Of a DNA stretch of 51,709 nucleotides, positions 15,426 to 23,145 are shown piece by piece. The stretch is taken from NCBI GenBank assembly GCA_964520615.1, contig CAZFNL010000090.1, forward strand, positions 1 through 51,709, given 5' to 3'. This DNA is from JAMCUI01 sp964520615. GTDB taxonomy: Bacteria > Patescibacteriota > Microgenomatia > 2-02-FULL-39-11. The notes beneath the pieces are model-generated. The model saw only the letters and a program-made list of their open reading frames with translations, ran no database searches and was not told the origin of the DNA. The stretch's first letter is position 1, and each line of letters starts with the position of its first letter. Made by a program: the position numbers and the translations under genes.

Positions 15426-16061
15426 TCACGAAGCCAATTTCTTCAGATTATTTATGATCAGAAATCTGCGGGTGTAGGATACTATCCCTTTTTTCTTCAT
15501 TTCCTCAAGTTGCAGGCTGGCTGTTTCCCGCGTAGTTCCTATCCAGGATGCGACCTCCTTATGTGTGAAGGGTAGGGCAATTTTTATCCCTTCCCCGTTT
15601 TTCTCTCCGAATTTCTCAGCTAAATAGACAAGAAGTGCCGCTGTTCTGTTGTAGGCAGGTTCAAGCATAAGGCTCTCAAGTCGCAGGGTTAAGCCGTGGA
15701 CACCTTTAAGGAGACGTTTGGTAAAGTCATAGAGAAGTGCCGGTTGCTTGTCAAAAAATTCCCTCACGTCTTTAAGAGGAGCAAGGTGGGCTTCGACGGC
15801 GGATAAGGTGTCAAAATAAGTGGAGTTTGGAGAGCCGTTCATAGCCCACGTCATACAAAAAAAAGATCCGGGTTGGAAGATATTTATGACAAAAATCTCT
15901 CCTTTTTGTGAAATGATATATTGTCGTATATACCCTTTTTTTAGATAAAAGATACCAGGAGCCGGGTCGTCCGCCTGCAGTATAATTTCTCCCATTTTAT
16001 AGGCGACACGGTCATATTTTTCGAAAAATTTCTCTATTTTTATCAGATCCTCCTTTTGCAT
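15426..16061 (-). CDS. Crp/FNR-family transcription regulator
   Basis: 211 residues. An N-terminal cyclic-nucleotide-binding-like beta roll (VAYKMGEIILQADDPAPGIFYLKKGYIRQ, FQPGSFF) is followed by a dimer helix and a winged helix-turn-helix (FTHKEVASWIGTTRETASLQLEEMKKKGIV). The FNR-type Cys cluster for a 4Fe-4S centre is absent, and the PBC signature for cAMP is not intact, so the effector is unknown. The gene lies between the two copies of the 139-bp inverted repeat together with the HAD gene, on the same strand. Confidence 0.9.
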   Translation of the reverse strand: MQKEDLIKIEKFFEKYDRVAYKMGEIILQADDPAPGIFYLKKGYIRQYIISQKGEIFVINIFQPGSFFCMTWAMNGSPNSTYFDTLSAVEAHLAPLKDVREFFDKQPALLYDFTKRLLKGVHGLTLRLESLMLEPAYNRTAALLVYLAEKFGEKNGEGIKIALPFTHKEVASWIGTTRETASLQLEEMKKKGIVSYTRRFLIINNLKKLAS

Positions 16062-16088
16062 ATTTGTGAAAAAGGGTATACATAGCCA

Positions 16089-16117
16089 CTTATATCTTAT
16101 TCTTTATCCTGTGTCAA
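16089..16117 (-). promoter_or_regulatory. Promoter of the Crp/FNR gene
   Basis: On the minus strand TTGACA (16112-16117), 17-nt spacer, TATAAG (16089-16094). The leader to the ATG is about 20 nt. The promoter lies inside the end of the upstream HAD reading frame or just at its border. Confidence 0.55.
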
Positions 16118-16127
16118 ATACTTTTTT

Positions 16128-17027
16128 TCATGAATTTCCCATAATTGTCTCATTGACAAGTTTATATTGCTGCAAACGTGAGTTTTGTATATACGAAAGT
16201 TGCGAAAGTGTGGAAATAATTTCTATTCCTCCGGGAATATTCTCCATTTGTCTGTGCCGTCTCAGGAGTATAAGTTTCTCAAATCCTGCTTTTTTTGCCG
16301 GTAAAAGATCGCTTTTAACAGAGTCACCAATCATGACAGATTGGAAAAAACTACCCAACTCTTTTAGCGCAAAATTCATGGCTTCCAAAAAGATCTGAGA
16401 GTTTGGTTTATCATAAGGATCCGCTATAAAGATATGATCAGTTGGTATGCCAATCTTGGTAAACTTTTTGAGCCTTTTCATCTTGAGTTTTTTGGAATGT
16501 TGAGGATTGTAATGGAATAATCCCGTAGTTTCCGATAAGGTTAGCCGGCTGTCGGAGGAAGTGATCAGGTAGAACGGTTTTTTCATGTCAAGCAGTTTTT
16601 TGAGAAATGGGAGAGCGTCAGGATAAAAGTCCGCACGAGTGGTAATCTCATCCCATAATGCTTCTACAGATGATTGCAGCTGTGCGTTATTCAGTTTGGT
16701 GTTCACTCTCTCAGCAGCAATATAAAGTATGGCTTCGCGGCTCCAACGCTTTATATCTCCATAACGGTCTATAATCGGTTTTTCTATCTCTTTCAACCGG
16801 GAAAGGTAAAAATCGGCAATTGACTGTTCTATTTTGCCCAATATTTTTCCCTGATGCCGGGAAAATAGAATATTAAATGAAAGACCGAATTCCTGTGTAA
16901 TTTGACTATAGTTTTGTATACCATTTTGTCTCAGACTATCATTTAATCTATCAAGGTGATTCTTCTCAAGCAGGCTGGTTCTTATGAGGCAGTCATCGAT
17001 GTCCAGAAAGTAAACTGACTTTTGCAT
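16128..17027 (-). CDS. HAD-superfamily hydrolase
   Basis: 299 residues. HAD motif I is FLDIDDCL (nucleophile Asp9, Asp11), motif II LITSSDS, a Lys-containing segment follows, and motif IV is MIGDSVKSDLLPAKKAG. The helical cap is inserted after motif I, as in haloacid-dehalogenase/phosphatase subfamily I. Probably a small-molecule phosphatase; the substrate cannot be deduced. TATAAT (17035-17040) ends 7 nt before the ATG with a TG extension, so the mRNA is probably leaderless. Confidence 0.85.
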   Translation of the reverse strand: MQKSVYFLDIDDCLIRTSLLEKNHLDRLNDSLRQNGIQNYSQITQEFGLSFNILFSRHQGKILGKIEQSIADFYLSRLKEIEKPIIDRYGDIKRWSREAILYIAAERVNTKLNNAQLQSSVEALWDEITTRADFYPDALPFLKKLLDMKKPFYLITSSDSRLTLSETTGLFHYNPQHSKKLKMKRLKKFTKIGIPTDHIFIADPYDKPNSQIFLEAMNFALKELGSFFQSVMIGDSVKSDLLPAKKAGFEKLILLRRHRQMENIPGGIEIISTLSQLSYIQNSRLQQYKLVNETIMGNS

Positions 17028-17034
17028 TACTTTT

Positions 17035-17042
17035 ATTATACA
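17035..17042 (-). promoter_or_regulatory. Extended -10 promoter, leaderless type
   Basis: On the minus strand TGTATAAT, 7 nt before the ATG of the HAD gene. There is no clear -35 box; the TG extension may compensate. Confidence 0.5.
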
Positions 17043-17111
17043 CGAGGTGAATTATGGTATAATTCTGAAATTTTTGGAATTATTTCGATTGTATGTTATA
17101 TTACGAACTTA

Positions 17112-17250
17112 ATTTACCCCAGCACCAGAATGCCCCCGGGTGTCAACCCGTGGGATGAATGGTTTTCTAGCGGGCATTCGGTGCGGGGTTTCGCGCTCCG
17201 AATGACCGATCGGGCTGATGCCCCGAGCGTAAGCTCGGGGAGCGCTTCAC
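17112..17250. repeat. 139-bp inverted repeat, right copy
   Basis: Near-identical inverted copy of 15196-15334. It ends one base before the ATG of the next plus-strand gene. Confidence 0.92.
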
Positions 17251-17251
17251 T

Positions 17252-17608
17252 ATGAGCTACGAAATATTGCATAATAAATATAATATAGTCACTTTCCGGG
17301 CATATGAGGAAGATAGGGAAGAGGTTGCAGCACGAACAAAAGCGGAATGCGATAAGAATATTTGTATCCTTTATGAAAGATGCACCGGGGATAAAAAGCC
17401 AAAAGTACGCAGGACAGCAGGTAAAAATTCTAGGAGGGAATCTTTTATCGATATTGAAGTTAATCCGCAATGTCCGTTTGACCCTTATGCTTTGGAAGAT
17501 ACAGTTATAACCGGACATCTTACATCAGATAGTTCAGGAGGAATACTAAGTCCAAAGAGGGTGCAGGTGGGGAATAAGGCTTTGGTTGGACGAGTAAGAG
17601 CTTTATAA
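17252..17608 (+). CDS. Hypothetical small charged protein
   Basis: 118 residues, cytoplasmic, Cys-containing and highly charged (AYEEDREEVAARTKAECDKN, ILYERCTGDKKPK). No family recognised. The ATG directly abuts the 139-bp repeat, and the frame remains open through much of the repeat, so the original 5' end may have been lost or replaced when the element inserted. No Shine-Dalgarno sequence is visible. Confidence 0.45.
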   Translation: MSYEILHNKYNIVTFRAYEEDREEVAARTKAECDKNICILYERCTGDKKPKVRRTAGKNSRRESFIDIEVNPQCPFDPYALEDTVITGHLTSDSSGGILSPKRVQVGNKALVGRVRAL

Positions 17609-17625
17609 ACTGATATCATTTGTTA

Positions 17626-18576
17626 TTATAAATATTCTTCAATATTCTTCAAATGTTCTTCATAAGTCTTGGCACAGTGGATTTGTTTGTTGTGGTCGTG
17701 AAGATAAAACAGGCAATCTGTCTGGGCAGGGTAAATAGCCGCTTTGATTGATGATAGTCCCGGGTTATCGATGGGTCCGGGAGGAAGACCTCTGATAATA
17801 TATGTATTGTATGGCGAGTCGATTGTGAGATCCTGCGGGGTGACGCGCGGCCACCAGTCAGCGGGAGTGCCGATAGCGTATTGGACTGTGGCGTCAATCT
17901 GGAGCTTCATTCCAGTATCAAGCCTATTCCATATGATACCGGCAATAAGAGTTTTATCACTATCTCCACCACTTTCCCGTTCAATCATAGAGGCGATTTT
18001 TATGGCTGTATCGTTTCTGACATTTTGGGTAGTGAGATCTTTTTGCATTTGGCTATCAAAATGGTCGTTAAAATTGGATATCATCCTTTGGGCAACCTCC
18101 TTGCCGGTATAATCGACGTTAAGAAGATAAGTGTCAGGATACATATAGCCCTCCTTAGCATTTTTCAAAAAATCCTGAAAATGAGTTTTGTCCCAATCAA
18201 ATTTTGCGGCCAAACGCTCAGCAGTCTGGTCCAGCCGCAGACCCGGGACGAGAACTATCCATTTCTGGTAAGGATGGAAGAGGAGAGTGTCTGCAATTTG
18301 AAAGACATTCATATTGTGAGACAGCAGGTAGGATCCCGGTTCAATGGTACCCGGGAAATTCATCAGTCCCGTGATGATGTAGAAAACCTTTTCCGAATGA
18401 ATGTAATTTCCCCTGCGCAGACTGCGCACGATTGTTTCCTGTCCGGCATCAAGAGGGATAGTGAAGCGTTCTCTCTCTCCTGAAAATCCGGTGGGGGATA
18501 TGTAATATAGGGAAATCATTATTATGAGGGCGGCTGACAACAGCAGTAATTTGATCAACCCTTTGAAAAAAGCCAT
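17626..18576 (-). CDS. mltG: Endolytic murein transglycosylase MltG (YceG-like)
   Basis: 316 residues. Residues 8-26 are a membrane anchor, then a LysM-like region (~35-100) and the catalytic domain. The family signatures are ASMIERESGG (catalytic Glu199), IWNRLDTGMKLQIDATVQYAIG, SPYNTYIIRGLPPGPIDNPG and the final HDHNKQIHCAKTYEEHLKN. MltG cleaves nascent glycan strands at the membrane and sets their length, so the organism makes peptidoglycan. The leaderless promoter directly upstream indicates a single-gene transcript. Confidence 0.95.
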   Translation of the reverse strand: MAFFKGLIKLLLLSAALIIMISLYYISPTGFSGERERFTIPLDAGQETIVRSLRRGNYIHSEKVFYIITGLMNFPGTIEPGSYLLSHNMNVFQIADTLLFHPYQKWIVLVPGLRLDQTAERLAAKFDWDKTHFQDFLKNAKEGYMYPDTYLLNVDYTGKEVAQRMISNFNDHFDSQMQKDLTTQNVRNDTAIKIASMIERESGGDSDKTLIAGIIWNRLDTGMKLQIDATVQYAIGTPADWWPRVTPQDLTIDSPYNTYIIRGLPPGPIDNPGLSSIKAAIYPAQTDCLFYLHDHNKQIHCAKTYEEHLKNIEEYL

Positions 18577-18584
18577 AGAAAATC

Positions 18585-18614
18585 AGTATACACGCACGGC
18601 TTTTGAAATTGCAA
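18585..18614 (-). promoter_or_regulatory. mltG promoter, leaderless type
   Basis: On the minus strand TTGCAA (18609-18614), 18-nt spacer, TATACT (18585-18590), then 8 nt to the ATG. Confidence 0.55.
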
Positions 18615-18689
18615 TCATAATTTGCAAAATCTGGTAAAATATTTTCACCTGATTTTCACTGTAATCATATAAATTCAATTAATTTTCAA

Positions 18690-19226
18690 ATGAGAGATCA
18701 TCCTGAAAAGCAAAAGATAAAAAATGGATTAATGTCAAAAATACCGGCGATCGTTATATTTAATATCTTTTTCGGGCTGGATGAGGCGATGGTGGTAGTG
18801 TATCTGCGTCAGCTGATGGAGGGTGGTAAAACAGATTTTTTCCAAAGTCTGGCAGCATTGGGACAGCACTCCGTACTTTTCAACGCGGGAATTGTCACTT
18901 TTCTGACTTCTCAATCTTTTGCCGGTTGGCCCAATTACGGTTTTGAACAGTTCCGGGAGGCAGGGACTATTATAATGCTTCTCACCCTCGGATTTATTGC
19001 GGGAAGAAATCCGAAGGAAAGAATTGCCTATTTTTTTCTCAGTTTCGGGATATGGGATATCTTTTATTATTTCTGGCTCTTTGTACTTATCGGCTGGCCC
19101 AAATCTGTTTGGGATCCGGATATTTTATTTCTCCTGCCTGTGCCGTGGGTGGCTCCGGTAGTTGTACCTTTAGTTATTTCAATCTCTTTTGTAGGAATTC
19201 CTTTATATTATTTACTGAAAAATTAA
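18690..19226 (+). CDS. Integral membrane protein of unknown function
   Basis: 178 residues with four or five helices. Notable segments: FFGLDEAMVVVYLRQLM, then a GIWDIFYYFWLFVLIGWP helix and VWDPDILFLLPVPWVAPV, which looks conserved for function because charged and aromatic residues lie inside the membrane. No family name can be given. It is divergent from mltG and convergent with the mannanase-like gene. Confidence 0.7.
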   Translation: MRDHPEKQKIKNGLMSKIPAIVIFNIFFGLDEAMVVVYLRQLMEGGKTDFFQSLAALGQHSVLFNAGIVTFLTSQSFAGWPNYGFEQFREAGTIIMLLTLGFIAGRNPKERIAYFFLSFGIWDIFYYFWLFVLIGWPKSVWDPDILFLLPVPWVAPVVVPLVISISFVGIPLYYLLKN

Positions 19227-19301
19227 AATGAAGTAGTGGTTTTCTGAAATGAATTGTTTAACTTTGGGATAGTCTATTATTTCATCAGTTTCCCCTGATA
19301 T

Positions 19302-19324
19302 AGTGGACGAGCACCCACTTTTTT
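19302..19324 (+). terminator. Weak intrinsic terminator
   Basis: Stem AGTGG/CCACT (19302-19306 and 19315-19319) followed by TTTTT. It lies 75 nt after the membrane protein gene, in the convergent spacer. Confidence 0.4.
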
Positions 19325-19346
19325 ATCAAAGCTTAAAAAAGAAAAA

Positions 19347-20945
19347 TCAATTTGAGAATTTTCCCTGGTAAATTGGACTGGCAACCACCTGTCTCCAGGC
19401 ATTTAGGGAATTTGTTGAAGTATCCACTTCCCAGTTTATTGTCTGCTTAAAAGGTTTGTTTGGGTTGTTATCACTGGGACCGTTGAACCAGTTGACCAGT
19501 TTAACGCTGGGAAACTGTTGAGGGATAGCCGTCAGGAACCCCTGATTTATCCAGTTAGCTTTGGCCATCTGGTCGTTAGGATTTTCTGTTGCTCCAACTT
19601 CATAGAAAGCAATAGGTTTGTGTGTGATGGTTTTTAGGAAATTGTAGCTTGGCTGGAAAACTTCCTGCAAAGAGCGGGTGGAAGTAGATCCCAGATCGCT
19701 GTAGCCGTCCAGAGCCACCCAGTCCACATAATCGTCCCCGGGATAGAGTGCTTTTAGGATATCATTGTACTGGTTTATACGGCTGTCAGACAGGATTCCG
19801 GCAGACAGACACCAGACAAATTTGACATTTGTTGCCCCTTCTTGCCTGAATATGTTTACAACATGTTTCCAGGCTGCAACAAAGTCAGCAGGGTTGGTAT
19901 TGCCCTGTTCCTGCGCATTGTATCCCCACGGATACCATGGTCCGTCCATTTCCGAAAAGAGTCTGATGAAGAATGGGTAATGATAAGCAGCAGCGGCCTG
20001 GGCGGTCTGGGTGATATATGCATCATGCATGCCTGAGTTGATGGCTTTCCAGGAAAAATTCGTTTCCCCCTTGGTCAGGGAAGACCCTCTTGATGCGTCC
20101 CAGTTAAGACCAGGCATAATCCCTCTTGTCCTGAACTGATCCAGAAGACGGGGATCAAACTCCTGGTAGGCTCCTGTTTGGCCTTTTTCCCATTTGACGG
20201 AGAACCAGGCAAAAGCGGGTTTGCCCCCGACTTCCTGAGTATATTGATCCACAGCCGTGCCATGGGTATAAGGGTTTGATGCGGGTTCATAGACTCCTAT
20301 AGCTATGCCGCCGTTTATACCTGTGGAACCTGATGTTCCGGATGACTCGGAAGTGCCGGAAGATTCTGAAGATCCCAGCGGAACGACTGTCGGAACAATT
20401 GTTCCAGCTCCGTTGTCGGAAATTAGCATTATTTTCGCAACAACAGGAGAAGACCAGTTGCGGGAAACACCTATTTCCAGTCCGTTTATCCGTACCTTTT
20501 CTCTTTGTACATTTTTGTGTACAACATCAACCGTACGGCTGTTGTTAAACTCGGCATAAATCGTTTTGGGTCCGTTACCGTCCGTAAGTTTCCAGGGAAA
20601 AGTCGTAGTGAAGGAGACCGGTTGTGCGCTGGGGAGATCGGAAAGTGAGTTGGATATTTTCATCTGGGAAGCTTGCGGTTCCGAAACCAAAGTCAGAAAG
20701 ACTGTCTGGCTGTTTGTTGTTTTTGCGCCACCGTTTATTTTTATACTGTTTCTTACATCGGCATTACTGTCAATCTGCTGGAAGTGGTTGGCCGCAAAGA
20801 CTGTGGCTCCGGTAAAAATGGTTGCAAAAAGCATTACCGTAATGGGCAAAAAGTGCTGATGGGAGGAGAGTCCGAAAAATGATTTTCCGGGTTTATCTTT
20901 TGCAGAAATATTTTTGTTATTTAAATCTTCTTTTGTATTTTTCAT
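19347..20945 (-). CDS. Secreted GH26-like beta-mannanase family protein
   Basis: 532 residues. An anchor or signal helix lies at 34-51, a beta-sandwich domain at ~60-190 (VFLTLVSEP, TIYAEFN), a Ser/Gly/Thr linker at 191-212 and a GH26-like TIM barrel at 213-532. Catalytic candidates: acid/base Glu332 in RLFSEMDGPWYPWG and nucleophile Glu449 in IAFYEVGATE. Both fit GH26, where an HEMNG-W-PWG motif surrounds the acid/base. The likely substrate is a beta-mannan or related beta-glucan outside the cell, or the organism's own surface polysaccharide. A second glycoside hydrolase gene lies upstream on the same strand. A palindromic operator covers the promoter. Confidence 0.85.
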   Translation of the reverse strand: MKNTKEDLNNKNISAKDKPGKSFFGLSSHQHFLPITVMLFATIFTGATVFAANHFQQIDSNADVRNSIKINGGAKTTNSQTVFLTLVSEPQASQMKISNSLSDLPSAQPVSFTTTFPWKLTDGNGPKTIYAEFNNSRTVDVVHKNVQREKVRINGLEIGVSRNWSSPVVAKIMLISDNGAGTIVPTVVPLGSSESSGTSESSGTSGSTGINGGIAIGVYEPASNPYTHGTAVDQYTQEVGGKPAFAWFSVKWEKGQTGAYQEFDPRLLDQFRTRGIMPGLNWDASRGSSLTKGETNFSWKAINSGMHDAYITQTAQAAAAYHYPFFIRLFSEMDGPWYPWGYNAQEQGNTNPADFVAAWKHVVNIFRQEGATNVKFVWCLSAGILSDSRINQYNDILKALYPGDDYVDWVALDGYSDLGSTSTRSLQEVFQPSYNFLKTITHKPIAFYEVGATENPNDQMAKANWINQGFLTAIPQQFPSVKLVNWFNGPSDNNPNKPFKQTINWEVDTSTNSLNAWRQVVASPIYQGKFSN

Positions 20946-20953
20946 AATAGTTG

Positions 20954-20979
20954 TTATTAATGTAATCTATATTACATTA
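20954..20979 (-). promoter_or_regulatory. Palindromic operator over the promoter of the GH26-like gene
   Basis: 9-bp arms TAATGTAAT and ATTACATTA around CTAT (20958-20979). A -10-like TAATAA (20954-20959, minus strand) overlaps one arm and ends 8 nt before the ATG. A dimeric regulator bound here would block transcription. The regulator is not identified. Confidence 0.55.
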
Positions 20980-20999
20980 TGGTAGGGTAGATACTATAT

Positions 21000-22658
21000 T
21001 TATTCTTCAATAAAAACAGGCGATTGGCCAACTGGAATTTTGTCCGGGCCGACCATGGTTGTATTTCCTTTAATATCTGTCATTTTTAGCAAATTATTAG
21101 ATGCAGGTAGTTTAACAGTTATCGGATTATAGCTCCAGACAATATATATTTTTTTGTTTCCCCTGGAAAATTCGTAAGCCCAAATGTTGTTTCCCAACGT
21201 TAGAGTTTGGGAAAATGAGGCGCCGTATAATTTCTCTGATGTTATTTTATAGGCAGTGGCTGCGGGCCTGGGATTGTTTTGACTGTCTACCAGACCGACA
21301 TGTCCTTCACTTTCAAGAGCAAAGTCGTCAAACAGCCAGTAGTTATAAACAGTTACGTTTCCACCTGCCGCCACTATCATTTGTTTGACTAAATCCTGAG
21401 CTTGGATAGTAGGATCAAATCCATTTTTCGGAGCACCCCAAAAGCTGTACCAGCTTTCCCATAGATCTAGAGGTTTATCATTATTTTGTGCTTTCAGATT
21501 GGTGTGTATGTAGTTAAGAACGGTGATAAGATCTTGCCAGGGAGCACCGTTATGTATCTGCATATGGTCATACCAGTTATGATTTTGGAAAAGCAGGTTT
21601 TCCCACTGAAGGAGTTTCTGAATTCTCGGATCATTAATTAGAGTTTGAAATTGTGAGGGATCAGTTATTTTCAACGATTGGCTGTTTCTTTGGAAATGAG
21701 CATCATAAGTGTTGGCGAAATCCATTGCTTCCTGGACTTTTCCTTGTTGGAAAAGCCATATAGCAGTCAGATATCCCAATCCTTCGTGTGACATGGCGGC
21801 GTCTTCAACTATTGCGTTTGGATCTGCAGTGTGTATGGCTTTGTAGGCTGTCTGAAGTTCTGAAAAATACTGTTGTGGAGTGCCTCCCCAGTTCTGGGCT
21901 GCATGAGCTTCATTTTCTATAGAATACCGTTTTATTTTACCTTTGTAATGGGAAGCTACCTGATAGACAAAGTTGTAGTAGTCGCCAGAGTTCACTGCCG
22001 GCATGGAAGGTTTGTGGCGGGAATTAGTGGATGTCGTTGGAACCGGTTGTATTGCCCAGACGGCATCAGATAGAATATGAACGGCTACTTGTTGACCGCA
22101 ATTACGGAAGCTATCTACCCAGTTGTCAAACTGGCGCCAGTTCCAGACGTCTTTTTGCGGCTGGATCCTTTGCCAGGAAAGGGTGAGCCAGTTGAAATGC
22201 GAGCCATAGTGTTGTATTTCACCGCAAAATTGCGGAAGGTCCTGGATCATAACTCCGGTGCCAAAGGTGATACCGTTGGTATAAGCAATATTGGTATTAT
22301 TGGAGTTTGAAAGTCCTTCTCCGGTAGGAATACTAATATATCCCGGCGGCAGAGGTATATTGTTTCCGTTGGGGAAACAAGACCTGATTTTGTTCCAGAC
22401 GTCCGGAGTCAGCCCGCCGTTTTGCTGCACTTCCTTTACCAGATTTTCTGATTCTGTCCTGCCTAGTTTTTTTAAGATACACTGCTTTACCTGAGGGTTC
22501 AATTCATTTCTCAGTTCCTGAAGTGAAAGGATTGAGTTATTCGATGCAGAAGTATTTGAGGAGATGGAAGTGTGTATGCCAATTCCGATTGCGGTAAGTC
22601 CGGCCACAAAAAGAATAAGGAGAAGAATAAATCCTTTGCTTGATTTGTGATTTATCAT
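21000..22658 (-). CDS. Secreted clan GH-A glycoside hydrolase (GH39-like)
   Basis: 552 residues. An N-terminal helix (KGFILLLILFVAGLTAIG) is a signal or anchor. Residues ~40-115 are a helical segment. The TIM barrel spans ~120-460: WLTLSWQRIQPQKDVWNWRQFD, acid/base Glu250 in YSIENEAH (Asn before the Glu, as in clan GH-A) and a likely nucleophile Glu401 in LDLWESWYSF. A beta domain closes the C-terminus. It resembles GH39/GH5-like enzymes acting on plant or microbial polysaccharides; exact family uncertain. It is followed by the GH26-like gene 54 nt downstream, but that gene has its own promoter. Confidence 0.78.
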   Translation of the reverse strand: MINHKSSKGFILLLILFVAGLTAIGIGIHTSISSNTSASNNSILSLQELRNELNPQVKQCILKKLGRTESENLVKEVQQNGGLTPDVWNKIRSCFPNGNNIPLPPGYISIPTGEGLSNSNNTNIAYTNGITFGTGVMIQDLPQFCGEIQHYGSHFNWLTLSWQRIQPQKDVWNWRQFDNWVDSFRNCGQQVAVHILSDAVWAIQPVPTTSTNSRHKPSMPAVNSGDYYNFVYQVASHYKGKIKRYSIENEAHAAQNWGGTPQQYFSELQTAYKAIHTADPNAIVEDAAMSHEGLGYLTAIWLFQQGKVQEAMDFANTYDAHFQRNSQSLKITDPSQFQTLINDPRIQKLLQWENLLFQNHNWYDHMQIHNGAPWQDLITVLNYIHTNLKAQNNDKPLDLWESWYSFWGAPKNGFDPTIQAQDLVKQMIVAAGGNVTVYNYWLFDDFALESEGHVGLVDSQNNPRPAATAYKITSEKLYGASFSQTLTLGNNIWAYEFSRGNKKIYIVWSYNPITVKLPASNNLLKMTDIKGNTTMVGPDKIPVGQSPVFIEE

Positions 22659-22792
22659 ACAAATGGAATGATATCTTTAAATATATGATAATTTGAAGGA
22701 AAAGACAATTTACTTTGACAAGTCGTAATTTAGATTAGTGTTTGGACTCGAAAATTTCCTCAGAAATTTTTCAGTGCTGATGTTATCTTTTG

Positions 22793-22875
22793 TGCTGAGG
22801 CCAGGATTCGAACCTGGGAAGGCGTGAGCCAGCAGTTTTACAGACTGCCCCGTTTGGCCGCTTCGGTACCTCAGC
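22793..22875 (-). tRNA. tRNA-Tyr (GUA anticodon)
   Basis: Type II tRNA with a long variable arm: acceptor GCTGAGG/CCTCAGC, anticodon loop CTGTAAA (anticodon GTA), T arm CCAGG/CCTGG with TTCGAAT, discriminator A. No encoded CCA. It starts 9 nt after the 3' half of the split tRNA-Thr and is probably co-transcribed with it. Confidence 0.95.
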
Positions 22876-22884
22876 GAAATTTGA

Positions 22885-22920
22885 GCCTCCTGACAGAATC
22901 GAACTGTCATCAGCGGTTTA
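22885..22920 (-). pseudogene. 3' half of split tRNA-Thr (copy A)
   Basis: Begins inside the anticodon loop (TAAACCGC), then variable region, T arm GACAG/CTGTC and acceptor strand AGGAGGC. It matches the 3' half of the intact tRNA-Thr(UGU) except in the acceptor stem, where its bases complement the 5' half at 23089-23123 instead. The two halves together make a complete cloverleaf. Whether the RNA is ever joined is unknown. Confidence 0.85.
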
Positions 22921-23088
22921 TCCCAGTACCATCTTGCTCGCTAATCATGAGCCTTCAGACAGAATCGAACTGTCATCAGCGGTTTACAAAACCGTCGCTC
23001 TGCCACTGAGCTATGAAGGCGAGTATAGATGTACGGGATCCCGCACTTCTAAGCCTCATTTTATCAAATTCGGCAAGACAGTGCTGGA
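22921..23088 (-). mobile_element. 168-bp insert with inverted termini inside tRNA-Thr copy A
   Basis: The insert begins and ends exactly where the cloverleaf of copy A is interrupted. Its termini are inverted repeats: 23073-23088 reads TCCAGCACTGTCTTGC on the minus strand, and 22921-22937 on the plus strand is TCCCAGTACCATCTTGC (one bulge, a few G-T or mismatched positions). A single T occurs on both sides and could be a 1-bp target duplication. The insert carries the intact tRNA-Thr(UGU) gene and a small GTACGGGATCCCG palindrome (23032-23044). It encodes no protein. Confidence 0.7.
22950..23020 (-). tRNA. tRNA-Thr (UGU anticodon), copy B, nested
   Basis: Intact cloverleaf: acceptor GCCTTCA/TGAAGGC, D arm GCTC/GAGC, anticodon loop TTTGTAA (anticodon TGT), T arm GACAG/CTGTC, discriminator T. 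No encoded CCA. It lies wholly inside the insert that splits copy A, in the same orientation. Confidence 0.93.
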
Positions 23089-23123
23089 ACAAAACCGTCG
23101 CTCTGCCACTGAGCTAAGGAGGC
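23089..23123 (-). pseudogene. 5' half of split tRNA-Thr (copy A)
   Basis: Acceptor strand GCCTCCT, D arm and 5' side of the anticodon arm, ending at GGTTTTGT. It is identical to copy B except for acceptor bases, which pair with the 3' half at 22885-22920. The promoter lies just upstream, so this half is the first part of the tRNA transcript. Confidence 0.85.
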
Positions 23124-23145
23124 AGTTTGTTTGGAATGTTTTCAT

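Noticed and set aside
22921..23088. Group I intron in tRNA-Thr
   Set aside because: 168 nt is too short for a group I core, the 3' end is not G, and the insert is mostly a complete tRNA.
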